Assembly (NCBI RefSeq): GCF_900460535.1
Contig: NZ_UHIL01000001.1
Coordinates: 3,232,001 to 3,296,000, forward strand
Source of the DNA: Vibrio parahaemolyticus
GTDB taxonomy: Bacteria > Pseudomonadota > Gammaproteobacteria > Enterobacterales > Vibrionaceae
DNA: 64,000 nucleotides
Direction of reading: 5' to 3'
Of the stretch, positions 27,034 through 38,000 are shown piece by piece. The notes under the pieces are model-generated. The model ran no database searches. It was not told where the DNA came from and saw only the letters and a program-made list of their open reading frames with translations. Position numbers and translations under genes: made by a program. Every line of letters starts with the position of its first letter. Position 1 is the first letter of the stretch.

Positions 27034-29856
27034 ATGGATAAAATAGAAGTTCGCGGTGCCCGAACCCATAACCTCAAAGACATCAATCTGACTATTCCTC
27101 GCGATAAACTGACAGTAATTACTGGGTTAAGCGGCTCCGGTAAGTCCTCTCTCGCATTCGATACCTTATATGCAGAAGGCCAACGACGTTATGTCGAATC
27201 ACTGTCTGCTTATGCTCGTCAGTTTTTGTCTCTTATGGAAAAACCAGATGTCGACCATATCGAAGGTTTATCACCGGCGATTTCTATTGAACAAAAATCG
27301 ACATCTCATAACCCTCGCTCAACCGTCGGTACCATCACCGAAGTTTACGACTACTTACGTCTGCTTTACGCTCGTGTTGGTGAACCACGCTGTCCTACTC
27401 ACCACGCCCCATTAGCCGCACAAACTGTCAGCCAGATGGTGGATAAAGTATTGGGACTGCCAGAAGGCAGTAAAATGATGCTGCTTGCTCCAATCGTAAA
27501 AGAGCGCAAAGGTGAGCATGTAAAAACACTAGAAAACCTTGCCGCACAAGGTTTTATTCGAGCGCGTATTGACGGCGAAACTTGCGATCTTTCAGATCCA
27601 CCAACACTTGAGCTACACAAAAAACACACCATTGAAGTCGTGGTCGACCGATTCAAAGTTCGCCCAGATCTGCAACAACGTTTAGCAGAGTCATTTGAGA
27701 CGACGCTAGAGCTTTCTGGTGGTATTGCGGTGGTTGCTCCGATGGATGGCGATGGGGAAGAAATCATCTTTTCCGCGAACTTCGCTTGTCCGCAATGTGG
27801 CTACAGCATGCAAGAGCTGGAACCGAGATTGTTCTCATTTAACAACCCAGCAGGCGCGTGTGGAACTTGTGATGGCTTAGGTGTACAACAGTATTTTGAT
27901 CCAAGCCGAGTGATTCAAGATGACTCACTCAGTTTGGCACAAGGTGCCATTCGTGGCTGGGATCAAAAGAATTACTATTACTTCCAAATGCTGACTTCAT
28001 TGGCGGATCATTATGGATTTGATTTGCATGCTCCGTTCAACTCTCTGCCAAAGAAAACGCAAGACGTTATTCTCAAAGGCTCAGGCCGCACCGAGATCGA
28101 GTTTAAATACATCAATGATCGCGGCGACATTCGCGTAAAGCGCCACCCATTCGAAGGGATTTTAAATACGCTTGAACGTCGTTACCGCGACACCGAGTCC
28201 AACTCAGTTCGAGAAGAGTTGGCTAAATACATCTCGACAAAATCATGCTCAAGCTGTGGCGGTACTCGTCTACGCCTTGAAGCACGTAATGTATTTATTG
28301 CCGATACCACCTTACCTGAGATCGTTGAGCTCAGTATTGCAGATGCCCTTACCTTCTTCCAAACACTCAAGCTAGAAGGTCAACGTGCGCAAATCGCAGA
28401 AAAGGTCATGAAGGAGATCAATGATCGACTACAGTTCCTTGTAAATGTGGGCTTGAACTACCTCAATTTATCCCGGAGTGCAGAGACGCTATCCGGTGGC
28501 GAAGCACAACGCATTCGCTTAGCGAGCCAAATTGGTGCAGGTCTTGTTGGTGTCATGTACGTATTAGATGAACCGTCGATCGGCCTCCACCAGCGTGATA
28601 ACGAACGACTCCTAAAAACACTGACTCATTTGCGCGATTTAGGTAATACCGTACTCGTGGTAGAACACGATGAAGATGCCATTCGCTGTGCCGATCACGT
28701 GATTGATATTGGCCCGGGAGCGGGGGTACACGGCGGTAATGTGGTTGCCGAAGGAACCATGGACGAGATCATCGCCAACCCGAACTCTCTCACAGGTCAG
28801 TATCTAAGTGGCGCAAAAGAGATAGCAGTCCCTAAAGAGCGTACCCCTCGCGATCCAAAGAAAACCGTCGAGCTACTAGGCGCAACAGGTAACAACCTGA
28901 AGAACGTCGACTTGTCTATTCCTGTCGGATTGTTTAGCTGTATTACTGGCGTGTCTGGCTCCGGTAAATCAACCTTGATCAACGATACGTTCTTCAAAAT
29001 TGCACACACCCAACTCAATGGCGCTACGACTGCACACCCATCGCCTTATAAGTCGATTAAAGGTCTAGAACATTTCGATAAGGTTATCGACATCGATCAA
29101 AGCCCAATTGGCCGAACACCGCGCTCGAACCCAGCGACGTACACGGGAATCTTTACCCCTATTCGCGAGCTGTTTGCTGGTACGCAGGAATCACGTTCAC
29201 GTGGTTACAAACCTGGCCGCTTTAGTTTTAACGTTCGTGGTGGTCGCTGTGAAGCTTGTCAGGGGGATGGTGTTATCAAAGTCGAGATGCACTTCTTACC
29301 AGACGTGTACGTGCCATGTGATGTGTGTAAAGGGAAGCGCTATAACCGCGAAACACTGGAAGTACGCTACAAAGGCAAAACCATCGATGAAGTACTGGAA
29401 ATGACCGTCGAGGATGCTCGCACCTTCTTCGATCCTGTTCCTGCGATTGCCCGCAAGCTGCAAACTCTAATGGATGTTGGTCTGTCTTACATTCGTTTAG
29501 GTCAAGCGGCAACCACATTATCAGGCGGCGAAGCGCAGCGAGTGAAATTGGCAAGAGAGCTATCCAAGCGTGATACGGGTAAAACCTTGTACATTCTAGA
29601 TGAGCCAACAACTGGTCTGCACTTCCATGATATTCAGCAGTTATTGACCGTACTTCATCGCCTGCGCGATCACGGGAATACCGTTGTGGTTATCGAGCAT
29701 AACTTGGACGTCATCAAAACAGCAGACTGGATCATCGACTTAGGACCAGAAGGCGGACAAGGCGGCGGAGAGATCATTGCCCAGGGAACACCAGAAGATG
29801 TGTCTCAGATCGAAGGTTCGCACACAGCTCGATTCCTTAAGCCTATGTTGAAATAG
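27034..29856 (+). CDS. uvrA: UvrABC excinuclease subunit A
   Basis: Damage-recognition ATPase of nucleotide excision repair; it loads UvrB at DNA lesions. Starting at 27034 ([18 protein letters not shown]) the product is exactly 940 residues, the length of E. coli UvrA; an ATG one codon earlier, or a TTG at 27001, is less likely. The two ABC ATPase modules have Walker [10 protein letters not shown] at 31-39 and [13 protein letters not shown] in the second half, each with LSGGEAQR signature and a Walker B (YVLDEPS, YILDEPT). Zinc modules CPQCGYS...CGTC and CEACQGDG...CDVC are intact. Probable SOS control by the upstream LexA box. Confidence 0.98.
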   Translation: MDKIEVRGARTHNLKDINLTIPRDKLTVITGLSGSGKSSLAFDTLYAEGQRRYVESLSAYARQFLSLMEKPDVDHIEGLSPAISIEQKSTSHNPRSTVGTITEVYDYLRLLYARVGEPRCPTHHAPLAAQTVSQMVDKVLGLPEGSKMMLLAPIVKERKGEHVKTLENLAAQGFIRARIDGETCDLSDPPTLELHKKHTIEVVVDRFKVRPDLQQRLAESFETTLELSGGIAVVAPMDGDGEEIIFSANFACPQCGYSMQELEPRLFSFNNPAGACGTCDGLGVQQYFDPSRVIQDDSLSLAQGAIRGWDQKNYYYFQMLTSLADHYGFDLHAPFNSLPKKTQDVILKGSGRTEIEFKYINDRGDIRVKRHPFEGILNTLERRYRDTESNSVREELAKYISTKSCSSCGGTRLRLEARNVFIADTTLPEIVELSIADALTFFQTLKLEGQRAQIAEKVMKEINDRLQFLVNVGLNYLNLSRSAETLSGGEAQRIRLASQIGAGLVGVMYVLDEPSIGLHQRDNERLLKTLTHLRDLGNTVLVVEHDEDAIRCADHVIDIGPGAGVHGGNVVAEGTMDEIIANPNSLTGQYLSGAKEIAVPKERTPRDPKKTVELLGATGNNLKNVDLSIPVGLFSCITGVSGSGKSTLINDTFFKIAHTQLNGATTAHPSPYKSIKGLEHFDKVIDIDQSPIGRTPRSNPATYTGIFTPIRELFAGTQESRSRGYKPGRFSFNVRGGRCEACQGDGVIKVEMHFLPDVYVPCDVCKGKRYNRETLEVRYKGKTIDEVLEMTVEDARTFFDPVPAIARKLQTLMDVGLSYIRLGQAATTLSGGEAQRVKLARELSKRDTGKTLYILDEPTTGLHFHDIQQLLTVLHRLRDHGNTVVVIEHNLDVIKTADWIIDLGPEGGQGGGEIIAQGTPEDVSQIEGSHTARFLKPMLK

Positions 29857-29874
29857 AAAAAACAGGTAAAGTAC

Positions 29875-29901
29875 AAAGACCAGCCAACGCTGGTCTTTTT
29901 T
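29875..29901 (+). terminator. Rho-independent terminator of uvrA
   Basis: Perfect 10-bp stem (AAAGACCAGC / GCTGGTCTTT) with loop CAAC and a T6 tract, 19 nt after the uvrA stop codon. Confidence 0.93.
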
Positions 29902-29923
29902 CATTCAAAACAATGCAATATAT

Positions 29924-31702
29924 ATGGCTACTATACATGTAAGTGGAACCAAACTTTCTCCTGAAAAAGTACAAGTTCCTCTCAATCGCAAGTTTCTCAT
30001 CGCCTTGGCCGTTCTGTTTTTACTGGCCATGCACTTTTTTATGCCCAATCCAGGTGGGTCAGGGTTAGCCTTATCCTTCAACGCAACAACGTGGATTGCA
30101 TTTAGCTTTGCGTTAGGTATCGGTTGCTATCAGCTCGCGAGTAACCGCATTTTACGCTATTCAAAGCTAACCATAGGGTTACTGATCAGCGCGATCATCA
30201 TGACGTTGCCAGTATTCTACCCCAATGCGGACAGCACTCTGGCAGCGAACAAACTTATCGGCCTGTGGAGTGGTTTCCTGTTTTTTGTTGTCTTACAGCA
30301 ATTTCATTTCAGTAATAAGCATCGCCAACGGTTACTTTGGTTCATCGTACTGGCTGTCGTGATTGAAGCTCTATTTGGTCTGACGCAATATCTTTTTCTA
30401 AAACCAGGGAATCCTTTCGGCTACGACACGATTGCTAACCGTCCGTACGGGATCTTTCAGCAACCGAATGTGATGGCTAGCTTTCTCGCTACTGGATTAG
30501 TCATTGCCAGTTACCTTCTAGCTCGTCAACCCTATAAGTACTCACGTAAGCTAAGCGACGTTTACCTTTTGTATGCCGTACCTGTTGTTACCTTGCCGTT
30601 GATTGTCGCGTTAGCTTCGCGCACAGGATGGCTAGCGACCATCATCGGTTTGTTGTTAGTGATTCCGTATATGTATCGCTTTGCAACCAAAGGCCGCTTT
30701 ATTCGCTGGATCGCAGCTTTGGTTACGGGCTTGGTGCTCTCGTTCGTTGTAATGAGCATTGCATTCCCGGATGGAAGTGGACTGGCGACAGAGAAAGTGA
30801 ATATGGAATCGCCTCGAGCGTACACTTTCCCTCAAACCTTGGATATGGTGATCGAGAAACCGTTCACTGGCTACGGTTACGGTAAGTTTGAATCTGAGTA
30901 CATGCTGTACACCGCACGCCAGCATGCGCTGAATGAGAACTATCCTGCAGGCTTGCCATCGATGGATCATCCACACAATGAAATGTTGTACTGGGGCGTA
31001 GAAGGTGGGCTTCTGCCTGTATTAGGCATAATCCTCGCAATGGGATTGGTTTTACATCGGATTTATCAAGCCAAACGTGGCACACGCCTAGCGTTGCTTG
31101 CGTTATTCATTCCTATCGTACTTCACTCTCAGTTGGAATATCCGTTTTATCACTCTCTCGCGCACTGGCTGATTTTCATCATTTTGCTGTATTGGGTCGA
31201 CCAGCGTGTCTCGCGATATCGCCAAGTTGGGTTTAGCAAAGTGACCAAAAGTCTGCTACGTGTTTTTAGCTTGGTGATTCCGGCCGTGTTTACCTTCTAT
31301 ATGGTGAGCGCACTACACACAAACTACATTCTGACGAAGTTCGAAACTACGCGACCAACTAATCCTGATATTTTGAATCAGGTAAGTAACCCGGTCGTAT
31401 GGAAAGACAGATTTGACTGGGACGTTTACAGTACCTTTTTGAATATTGGTCTGTACAAGCAAGATCCAAGTTTGATTCAACCTTATATTGATTGGTCATT
31501 GCAGATCATTAAAGATAAGCCACGCCCTGCGTTCTACAATAACTTGATCTTGGCTTATCAAGGACTGGATGACAGCAGTAAAGCGGAACAAATTCGTGCA
31601 GAGGCTCAATTCCTATTTCCGAACATCGACTTTAGCCAAGTAAATTATCAACCACCCTCACAAGCCCAATCGGCAACGACTAGCGTGTCTGATGCGGAAT
31701 AG
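29924..31702 (+). CDS. pglL: PglL-type protein O-oligosaccharyltransferase / Wzy-like polymerase
   Basis: Membrane enzyme of the PglL/WaaL/Wzy superfamily that transfers lipid-linked glycan, to protein serine or threonine in the case of PglL. The 592-residue protein has about 11-12 membrane helices in residues 20-470. A large periplasmic loop carries the conserved histidine motif HPHNEML at about 349-355, and a Wzy_C_2-like soluble C-terminal region follows to the end. V. cholerae has a tested PglL at the same place after uvrA. Substrate is unknown; the neighbouring MSHA pilins are natural candidates, an inference. No good ribosome site precedes the ATG at 29924, so the start is less certain. 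Confidence 0.8.
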   Translation: MATIHVSGTKLSPEKVQVPLNRKFLIALAVLFLLAMHFFMPNPGGSGLALSFNATTWIAFSFALGIGCYQLASNRILRYSKLTIGLLISAIIMTLPVFYPNADSTLAANKLIGLWSGFLFFVVLQQFHFSNKHRQRLLWFIVLAVVIEALFGLTQYLFLKPGNPFGYDTIANRPYGIFQQPNVMASFLATGLVIASYLLARQPYKYSRKLSDVYLLYAVPVVTLPLIVALASRTGWLATIIGLLLVIPYMYRFATKGRFIRWIAALVTGLVLSFVVMSIAFPDGSGLATEKVNMESPRAYTFPQTLDMVIEKPFTGYGYGKFESEYMLYTARQHALNENYPAGLPSMDHPHNEMLYWGVEGGLLPVLGIILAMGLVLHRIYQAKRGTRLALLALFIPIVLHSQLEYPFYHSLAHWLIFIILLYWVDQRVSRYRQVGFSKVTKSLLRVFSLVIPAVFTFYMVSALHTNYILTKFETTRPTNPDILNQVSNPVVWKDRFDWDVYSTFLNIGLYKQDPSLIQPYIDWSLQIIKDKPRPAFYNNLILAYQGLDDSSKAEQIRAEAQFLFPNIDFSQVNYQPPSQAQSATTSVSDAE

Positions 31703-31707
31703 ACAAA

Positions 31708-31738
31708 CAAAAAAGCGAAGGACTTCCTTCGCTTTTTT
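31708..31738. terminator. Bidirectional terminator between pglL and aminotransferase
   Basis: An 11-bp stem (AAAAGCGAAGG / CCTTCGCTTTT) with loop ACTT and T-rich or A-rich flanks lies 5 nt after the pglL stop. The converging aminotransferase gene ends about 90 bp further on, so the hairpin can serve both directions. Confidence 0.9.
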
Positions 31739-31831
31739 GCTTTCAGCCCAATGATTTTAGGCCCTGTTGGTCTATGAGTAATGAGAAAAACTCTGAGTTC
31801 CAAGCTCTTGAGACGCTCTAATGCGCAACTC

Positions 31832-32953
31832 TTACTCGGTTAAAGACTCTTCCAGAGCCTTCAAGCACAGTGCGACGTTTTCCGCACGAGCACCGTATCC
31901 CATCAACCCAATACGCCATGCTTTGCCAGCTAACGCACCTAACCCTGCACCAATTTCAAGGTTGTAAGTTTCAAGTAGATGCGCGCGAACTTTCGCTTCA
32001 TCGATCCCTTCCGGCACATAAATCGCGTTCAATTGAGGTAAACGGTAAGATTCTTCCACTACAAATTCAAAACCCAGTTTCTGAAGACCATCTTTCAACT
32101 TCTCATGCATCAATTGATGGCGAGCCCACGCGTTCTCAAGCCCCTCGTTCTGCAACACAAGCAGCGCTTCATGCAATGCATATAGGCTATTCACTGGAGC
32201 TGTGTGATGGTAGCTACGCTTACCTTCCCCACTCCAGTACCCCAACACTAAGCTTTGATCGAGGAACCAACTTTGAACTGGCGTAGTGCGCGATTGAATT
32301 TTTTCGATAGCAGCCGGAGACAGCGTCACCGGAGACAAGCCAGGCACACACGACAAACACTTTTGACTGCCCGAGTACACAGCATCAAGCTGCCATTCAT
32401 CAACTTTTAACGGTACGCCGCCTAACGATGTAACGGCGTCCACAATCGACAGCACATTATATTGCTTGGCTAACTTACCTAGAGTTTGCGCATCACTGAC
32501 AGCACCTGTTGATGTCTCAGCATGTACAAAAGCCAAAATTTTTGTATCAGGATGTTGCTGTAGTGCTTGTTCAACTTTATCTACTGAAACAGGCGCACCC
32601 CATTCATCATCGACTAGCACCACTTCACCACCAGCACGAATAACGTTTTCACGCATGCGCTCGCCAAAGACACCGTTTCGACAAACGATGACTTTGTCAC
32701 CTTTCTCGATCAAGTTAACGAAACAAGTCTCCATCCCAGCACTGCCGGGAGCAGAAACCGCAATAGTGAACTCATTTTCGGTTTGAAAAGCGTATTTCAA
32801 CAGCTGTTTAAGCTCATCCATCATCGCGATAAACAGAGGGTCTAGATGACCAACCGTTGGACGGCTAAGGGCTTGCAATACCTGCGGATAAACATCGGAA
32901 GGACCAGGGCCCATTAAAATTCGGTGAGGGGGAATAAAGCTTTGGATCGGCAT
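31832..32953 (-). CDS. Class V aminotransferase (alanine/serine-glyoxylate type)
   Basis: PLP enzyme of the alanine-glyoxylate / serine-glyoxylate aminotransferase family, converting glyoxylate or a related 2-oxo acid with alanine or serine as donor. The start at 32953 (MPIQSFIPPHRILMGPGPSD) has a near-perfect AAGGAG site 5 nt upstream; an upstream in-frame start would add 14 residues. The 373-residue product has the family's GPGPSDV start, the cofactor Asp and Lys in SIVDAVTSLGG (Asp172) and SGSQKCLS (Lys198), and the substrate Arg region near the C-terminus (AWRIGLMGYGAR). Related enzymes also act in purine degradation and phosphonate metabolism, so the substrate is open. It stands alone on the minus strand. 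Confidence 0.88.
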   Translation of the reverse strand: MPIQSFIPPHRILMGPGPSDVYPQVLQALSRPTVGHLDPLFIAMMDELKQLLKYAFQTENEFTIAVSAPGSAGMETCFVNLIEKGDKVIVCRNGVFGERMRENVIRAGGEVVLVDDEWGAPVSVDKVEQALQQHPDTKILAFVHAETSTGAVSDAQTLGKLAKQYNVLSIVDAVTSLGGVPLKVDEWQLDAVYSGSQKCLSCVPGLSPVTLSPAAIEKIQSRTTPVQSWFLDQSLVLGYWSGEGKRSYHHTAPVNSLYALHEALLVLQNEGLENAWARHQLMHEKLKDGLQKLGFEFVVEESYRLPQLNAIYVPEGIDEAKVRAHLLETYNLEIGAGLGALAGKAWRIGLMGYGARAENVALCLKALEESLTE

Positions 32954-33241
32954 GTCAGCTCCTTGATTGCAGTCATTTAGCCTGAAAGAAGTCATTTTTA
33001 GAATTATTTGCCATCAAAACATCGTCACTCTTCATGCTTTGCAAGAAAACTCACTTGAATTATTTAACAAGTCGTTCACCAGAAAACAGGAGCAATTTTT
33101 ATTTCGATTAGCAATACATTCAGGCATCAAAGGTTTCACACTAATGTATTTTGTTGCACACGGCAATTAGCCCTAAGTATAGAGGTCAAACCACTGTCAC
33201 AATTTCGTTAATAAAAACCATCATTCTGGTTGAAATATTGA
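32954..33241. other. Intergenic region before the lysC promoter
   Basis: About 290 bp between the divergent aminotransferase and lysC leader. It is AT-rich and contains no open frame with a credible start. It should hold the aminotransferase promoter, but no pair of consensus hexamers convinced me. No repeats or RNA structures recognised here. Confidence 0.5.
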
Positions 33242-33270
33242 TTGACATTGTGACGTCAAAACCGTTCAAT
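33242..33270 (+). promoter_or_regulatory. Predicted sigma-70 promoter of lysC
   Basis: TTGACA at 33242-33247 and TTCAAT at 33265-33270 are separated by exactly 17 bp. The expected start site near 33277 falls just ahead of the first helix of the lysine riboswitch, which supports the assignment. Confidence 0.75.
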
Positions 33271-33279
33271 GTTTGAGCT

Positions 33280-33462
33280 TTATGTAGAAGAGGAGCACTG
33301 CCCAGGCAGATGATTTGTGGAACCGCAATTCCAATACCAATCATTCAGGGGGAGTAGTGCCGAGGTAAGTCAAAATTGCAGGGTTTGGCTTGTCGGTTGA
33401 CTTGGGTTGAGTCCCATCAACTGTCATCAGCACCGTCTGATGAAGAGCTTCTGAGGGTACAT
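33280..33462 (+). ncRNA. Lysine riboswitch (L-box) upstream of lysC
   Basis: The leader has the conserved elements of the lysine riboswitch in order: AGAAGAGGAGCACTGCCCAG, GGGGGAGTAGTGCCGAGG, GGCTTGTCGGTTGACTTGGG, GGTTGAGTCCC and GAGCTTCTGAGGGTA. The closing P1 helix pairs TAGAAG at about 33285-33290 with CTTCTG at 33448-33453. Lysine binding shuts off aspartokinase III synthesis in E. coli. After the aptamer a weak hairpin (GAGGGTA with TACCTC, then TCTTTTT) could form a terminator, or control may act on translation as in E. coli. Known family; no covariance search was run. Confidence 0.92.
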
Positions 33463-33560
33463 TTTCAAATGACAATCTAACTACCTCTCTTTTTGCTCTG
33501 TTCCTTTCCTCACAAAACATTGGATGTGTATATTTTTTAGGAAGTCGTGGGAGAAACGCA

Positions 33561-34913
33561 GTGAGCGCATTTAACGTAGCTAAATTCGGTGGGACCAGTG
33601 TTGCCAATTTTGAGGCAATGAGTCGTTGTGCCACCATCATCGAAAACAATCCAAATACTCGCCTTGTTGTTAGCAGCGCTTGCTCTGGGGTAACCAACAT
33701 CTTGGTAGAACTGGCCAATGGCGTTCAAGATCAGGAACACCGTACTGAGTTACTAAAAAACCTAGCTGAGATCCATGATTCCATTTTGGCTCAATTGGAA
33801 GATGCGACAGAAGCTTCTTCAGAGGTGTACGGAATTTTAGATACCGTGACCAGCCTTGCAGAAGCTGCCTCAATTCAAGCAAACACCAAACTGACCGACC
33901 ACCTTGTGGCATGTGGTGAGTTAATGTCGACACACATTTTGGCGCAGCTCATGCGAGAGCGTGGTATCAATGCAGTGCGATTTGATATTCGTGAAGTGCT
34001 AAGAACCGACGACAACTTTGGTCGCGCAGAACCGAATATCGAAGCCATTGCTCAACTAGCCCAAGAGAAGCTTATCCCTTTATGTCTTGATTCTGTCGTC
34101 ATCACACAGGGCTTCATTGGCTCTGACGAAGAAGGCAATACAACAACGTTAGGCCGTGGTGGTAGCGACTACAGTGCAGCCTTGATTGCTGAAGGTGTGA
34201 AAGCATCTGGACTTGAAATTTGGACAGATGTTCCTGGTATTTACACGACCGATCCTCGCATCGCACCAAAAGCGTCACCAATCCCAGAGATCAGTTTTAG
34301 TGAAGCCTCTGAAATGGCTAACTTTGGCGCGAAAATATTACACCCATCAACACTGGTCCCTGCTCTGCGCCATGATATCCCGGTTTTTGTTGGCTCATCC
34401 AAAGAACCAGAAAAAGGTGGCACGTGGATTCGTCATCAAGTCGAAAGCTCACCACTGTTCCGCGCCCTCGCTCTGCGTTGTAATCAAACGATGGTCACTC
34501 TACGTAGTGCGAACATGTTCCATGCGTACGGCTTCTTAGCAAAAGTATTTGAGATTTTAGCCAAGCACAAAATTTCGGTAGACCTTATCACCACATCAGA
34601 AATCAGTGTGTCACTCACACTGGATCAAACTGATACCTCAGGAGGCGCACCACAACTTCCTCAAGCAGCACGTGAAGAGTTGGAAGAGTTGTGTAAGGTC
34701 GAAGTAGAACATGACCTTTGTTTGGTAGCCTTGATTGGTAACAAGATGAGTGAACGTAAAGGCTATGCGAAGCAAGTGTTTGGTACGCTAGAAGATTTGA
34801 ACTTACGCATGATCTGTTATGGAGCAAGCCCTCATAACCTGTGCTTCCTTGTGAATGAGTCGGTGGCGAAGCAAGCCATTCAGAAGCTGCATACAGAGCT
34901 CTTCGAACAATAA
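33561..34913 (+). CDS. lysC: Lysine-sensitive aspartokinase III
   Basis: Phosphorylates aspartate in the first step of lysine, threonine, methionine and diaminopimelate synthesis. The start is a GTG (MSAFNVAKFGGTSVAN) with GGGAG 8-9 nt upstream. The 450-residue length equals that of E. coli LysC. The kinase domain includes KFGGTSV at 8-14, and TLGRGGSDYSAALIAE near 197-212. Two C-terminal ACT domains (from about 310) bind the inhibitor lysine. The product lacks the homoserine dehydrogenase domain of ThrA or MetL, so it is the monofunctional enzyme. The upstream lysine riboswitch agrees with the assignment. Confidence 0.96.
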   Translation: MSAFNVAKFGGTSVANFEAMSRCATIIENNPNTRLVVSSACSGVTNILVELANGVQDQEHRTELLKNLAEIHDSILAQLEDATEASSEVYGILDTVTSLAEAASIQANTKLTDHLVACGELMSTHILAQLMRERGINAVRFDIREVLRTDDNFGRAEPNIEAIAQLAQEKLIPLCLDSVVITQGFIGSDEEGNTTTLGRGGSDYSAALIAEGVKASGLEIWTDVPGIYTTDPRIAPKASPIPEISFSEASEMANFGAKILHPSTLVPALRHDIPVFVGSSKEPEKGGTWIRHQVESSPLFRALALRCNQTMVTLRSANMFHAYGFLAKVFEILAKHKISVDLITTSEISVSLTLDQTDTSGGAPQLPQAAREELEELCKVEVEHDLCLVALIGNKMSERKGYAKQVFGTLEDLNLRMICYGASPHNLCFLVNESVAKQAIQKLHTELFEQ

Positions 34914-34992
34914 CATTGGTTTGTATCCTCAAGTGACCACTACCGTGGTTCAAAAAGCATAACGTGTTTTTTGAGGGAACAACGACAAACTG

Positions 34993-35019
34993 AAGGGCTG
35001 CACATTGGCAGCCCTTTTT
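34993..35019 (+). terminator. Rho-independent terminator of lysC
   Basis: Perfect 7-bp stem GGGCTGC / GCAGCCC with loop ACATTG and a T5 tail, about 80 nt after the lysC stop and 18 nt from the end of the converging metH. Confidence 0.9.
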
Positions 35020-35037
35020 ATTGCTTGTTCACTTGAT

Positions 35038-38000
35038 TTAGCCGTTAATGTTTGGCCCCAACCATTTTTCAGCTTCGATCCTATCCCAACCTTTACGATC
35101 AGCATAACTCTCTAGCTGATCATCTTGGATCTGAGCGATCGCAAAATAGCGAGAGTCTGGATGTGAGAAATACCAACCGGACACTGATGCCCCCGGATAC
35201 ATTGCATAGCTCGTTGTAAGTGACATACCGATGTTCTCTTCAACATTCAGTAACTCCCAAAGCGGGCCTTTCTCTGTATGCTCAGGACAAGCTGGGTAAC
35301 CCGGTGCAGGACGGATCCCTTGGTACTTTTCACGGATGAGTTCATCATTCGATAGATTTTCATCCGCTGCATAGCCCCAAATTTCTTTCCTGACACGCTC
35401 ATGCAAATATTCAGCAAAAGCTTCGGCTAAACGATCCGCCACCGCTTGAATCATGATTGCGTTGTAGTCATCGCCTTGCGCTTTGTACTCATCGGCCAAC
35501 TCACGCTCACCGATACCGCCAGTTACTGCAAACGCTCCAACCCAATCCTGTTTGCCAGATTCTTTTGGCGCGATGTAATCCGACAAGCAGTAGTTAAAGC
35601 CTTTAGGCTTTTCTGTTTGCTGACGAAGATTGCGCAATACTTTAGCAACCTCAGTACGCGACTCATCGGTGTACACTTCAATATCATCACCCACACTTGC
35701 CGCTGGGAATAGGCCACATATCCCGCGAGCCTTAAGCAATCCTTCACGCTCAACTCGATCAAGCAGCTCATTGGCATCATGGAACAGACGCTGAGCCTCC
35801 TCACCCACTTCTTCATGTTTGAAGATTGTCGGGTATTTTCCTACCAGCGACCACGTCATGAAAAACGGCGTCCAGTCGATATACTTGCGTAAGGTTGCGA
35901 CATCAAAATCATCGAAAATATGAAGGCCTGGTTTTGCAGGAACTGGTGGCGTGTATGCATCCCAATCTATCGCGACTTTATTTGCACGCGCTTGTTCTAA
36001 AGTGACAGGCTTAGTACGCGGCTTCTTACGATTGTGTTGGTCACGAACACGCTCATAATCCGCATCCAGTTTTTCTATAAAGGCAGGTCGACGTTCATCG
36101 GAGAGTAATGACGAACAAACCCCTACTGCGCGCGACGCATTGTTTACGTAAACCACCGGATTTTTGTAGTTCTGCTCAATCTTAACGGCGGTGTGCGCTT
36201 TGGATGTGGTAGCTCCACCAATCAGAAGCGGAAGATCAAAATTGAGACGTTCCATCTCTTTAGCAACATGAACCATTTCATCCAGAGATGGGGTAATCAA
36301 CCCTGACAAACCGATAATATCAACGTTCTCTTCTAGCGCGACTTTTAAGATCTTTTCACACGGTACCATCACGCCAAGATCGATGATCTCGTAGTTATTA
36401 CACTGCAGTACAACGCCCACAATGTTTTTGCCAATGTCATGCACGTCACCCTTCACCGTCGCCAACAAAATTTTTCCGTTACTGCTACCGGATTGCTTTT
36501 CGGCGTTAATAAAAGGCTCTAAATGCGCGACAGCTTGCTTCATCACACGTGCTGATTTCACGACTTGAGGTAAGAACATCTTACCTTCACCAAATAGGTC
36601 CCCCACCACGTTCATGCCATCCATCAAAGGACCTTCAATCACTTCAAGTGGTTTTGCCGCATTCACACGTGCTTCTTCAGTGTCTGCAACGATGAACTCT
36701 GTGATCCCTTTAACTAACGCATGCTCTAAACGTTTTGCGACAGGCCAAGTTCGCCACTCAAGCGCAGAGGCATCTTCTTCTTTGCCAACGCCTTTATCTG
36801 CGTACTCAGCCGCGATATCCAACAATCTTTCTGTAGCGTCATCTCGACGGTTAAGCACAACGTCTTCTACCGCTTCTCGTAGTTTTTCCGGAACGTTGTC
36901 ATAAATTTCGAGCTGCCCCGCGTTTACGATCCCCATATCCATACCATTTTTAAAACAGTGATAGAGGAACACAGCATGGATAGCTTCACGAACGTAGTTA
37001 TTACCGCGGAAAGAGAAAGACACGTTCGACACGCCACCGGAAATCATCGCGTGTGGCAAATCGCGCTTGATGTCCGCTACAGCTTCAATAAAATCAACAG
37101 CATAGTTGTTGTGCTCATCAATACCCGTTGCGACGGCAAAAATGTTCGGGTCAAAAATAATGTCTTCTGGCGGGAAGCCAACTTCGTCTACCAAAATACG
37201 ATAAGCATTTGTACAGATTTCTAGCTTGCGCGCGCGCGTTTCTGCCTGACCAACCTCATCGAATGCCATGACGATTACAGCTGCACCATAACGACGGATC
37301 AGTTTAGCTTGCTCAACAAATTTCTCTTTGCCTTCCTTCAAAGAGATAGAGTTCACAATGCCTTTACCTTGAATGCATTTCAGACCCGCTTCGATCACTT
37401 CCCATTTGGAAGAGTCGACCATGATTGGCACTTTGGAGATTTCTGGTTCTGAGGCACATAGGTTTAGAAAACGCACCATACAAGCCTGTGCGTCTAACAT
37501 CCCCTCATCCATGTTGATGTCGATGATTTGGGCACCATTTTCAACTTGCTGACGCGCGACTTCTAATGCTTCGTCATACTGTTCTTCTTTGATCAAACGT
37601 TTAAAGCGAGCAGAACCTGTGACGTTAGTTCGCTCACCGACATTGATGAATAAAGTCTCTTTCTCAATCGTTAATGGCTCTAATCCGGAGAGACGACAAG
37701 CAACAGGCAAATCTGGCAAAGCGCGAGGTGTAACACCTTCAACAGCCTGCGCCATTTGGCGAATATGCTCCGGCGTTGTACCACAACAGCCACCAATCAG
37801 ATTTAAAAAGCCGCTGCTAGCCCACTCTTTTACATGCTCTGCCATGTCTTCTGGAGAAAGGTCATATTCTCCAAAAGCATTCGGCAAACCTGCGTTAGGG
37901 TGCGCGGAAACAAATGATTCAGAAATACGAGAAAGCTCTTCCACGTATGGGCGCAGTTCATCTGGCCCCAATGCACAGTTAAGACCGAAAGATAAAGGCC

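Noticed and set aside
33341..33933. Minus-strand frames overlapping the lysC leader and start
   Set aside because: They are antisense to a riboswitch and to a clearly coding lysC frame, with no ribosome site or family resemblance.
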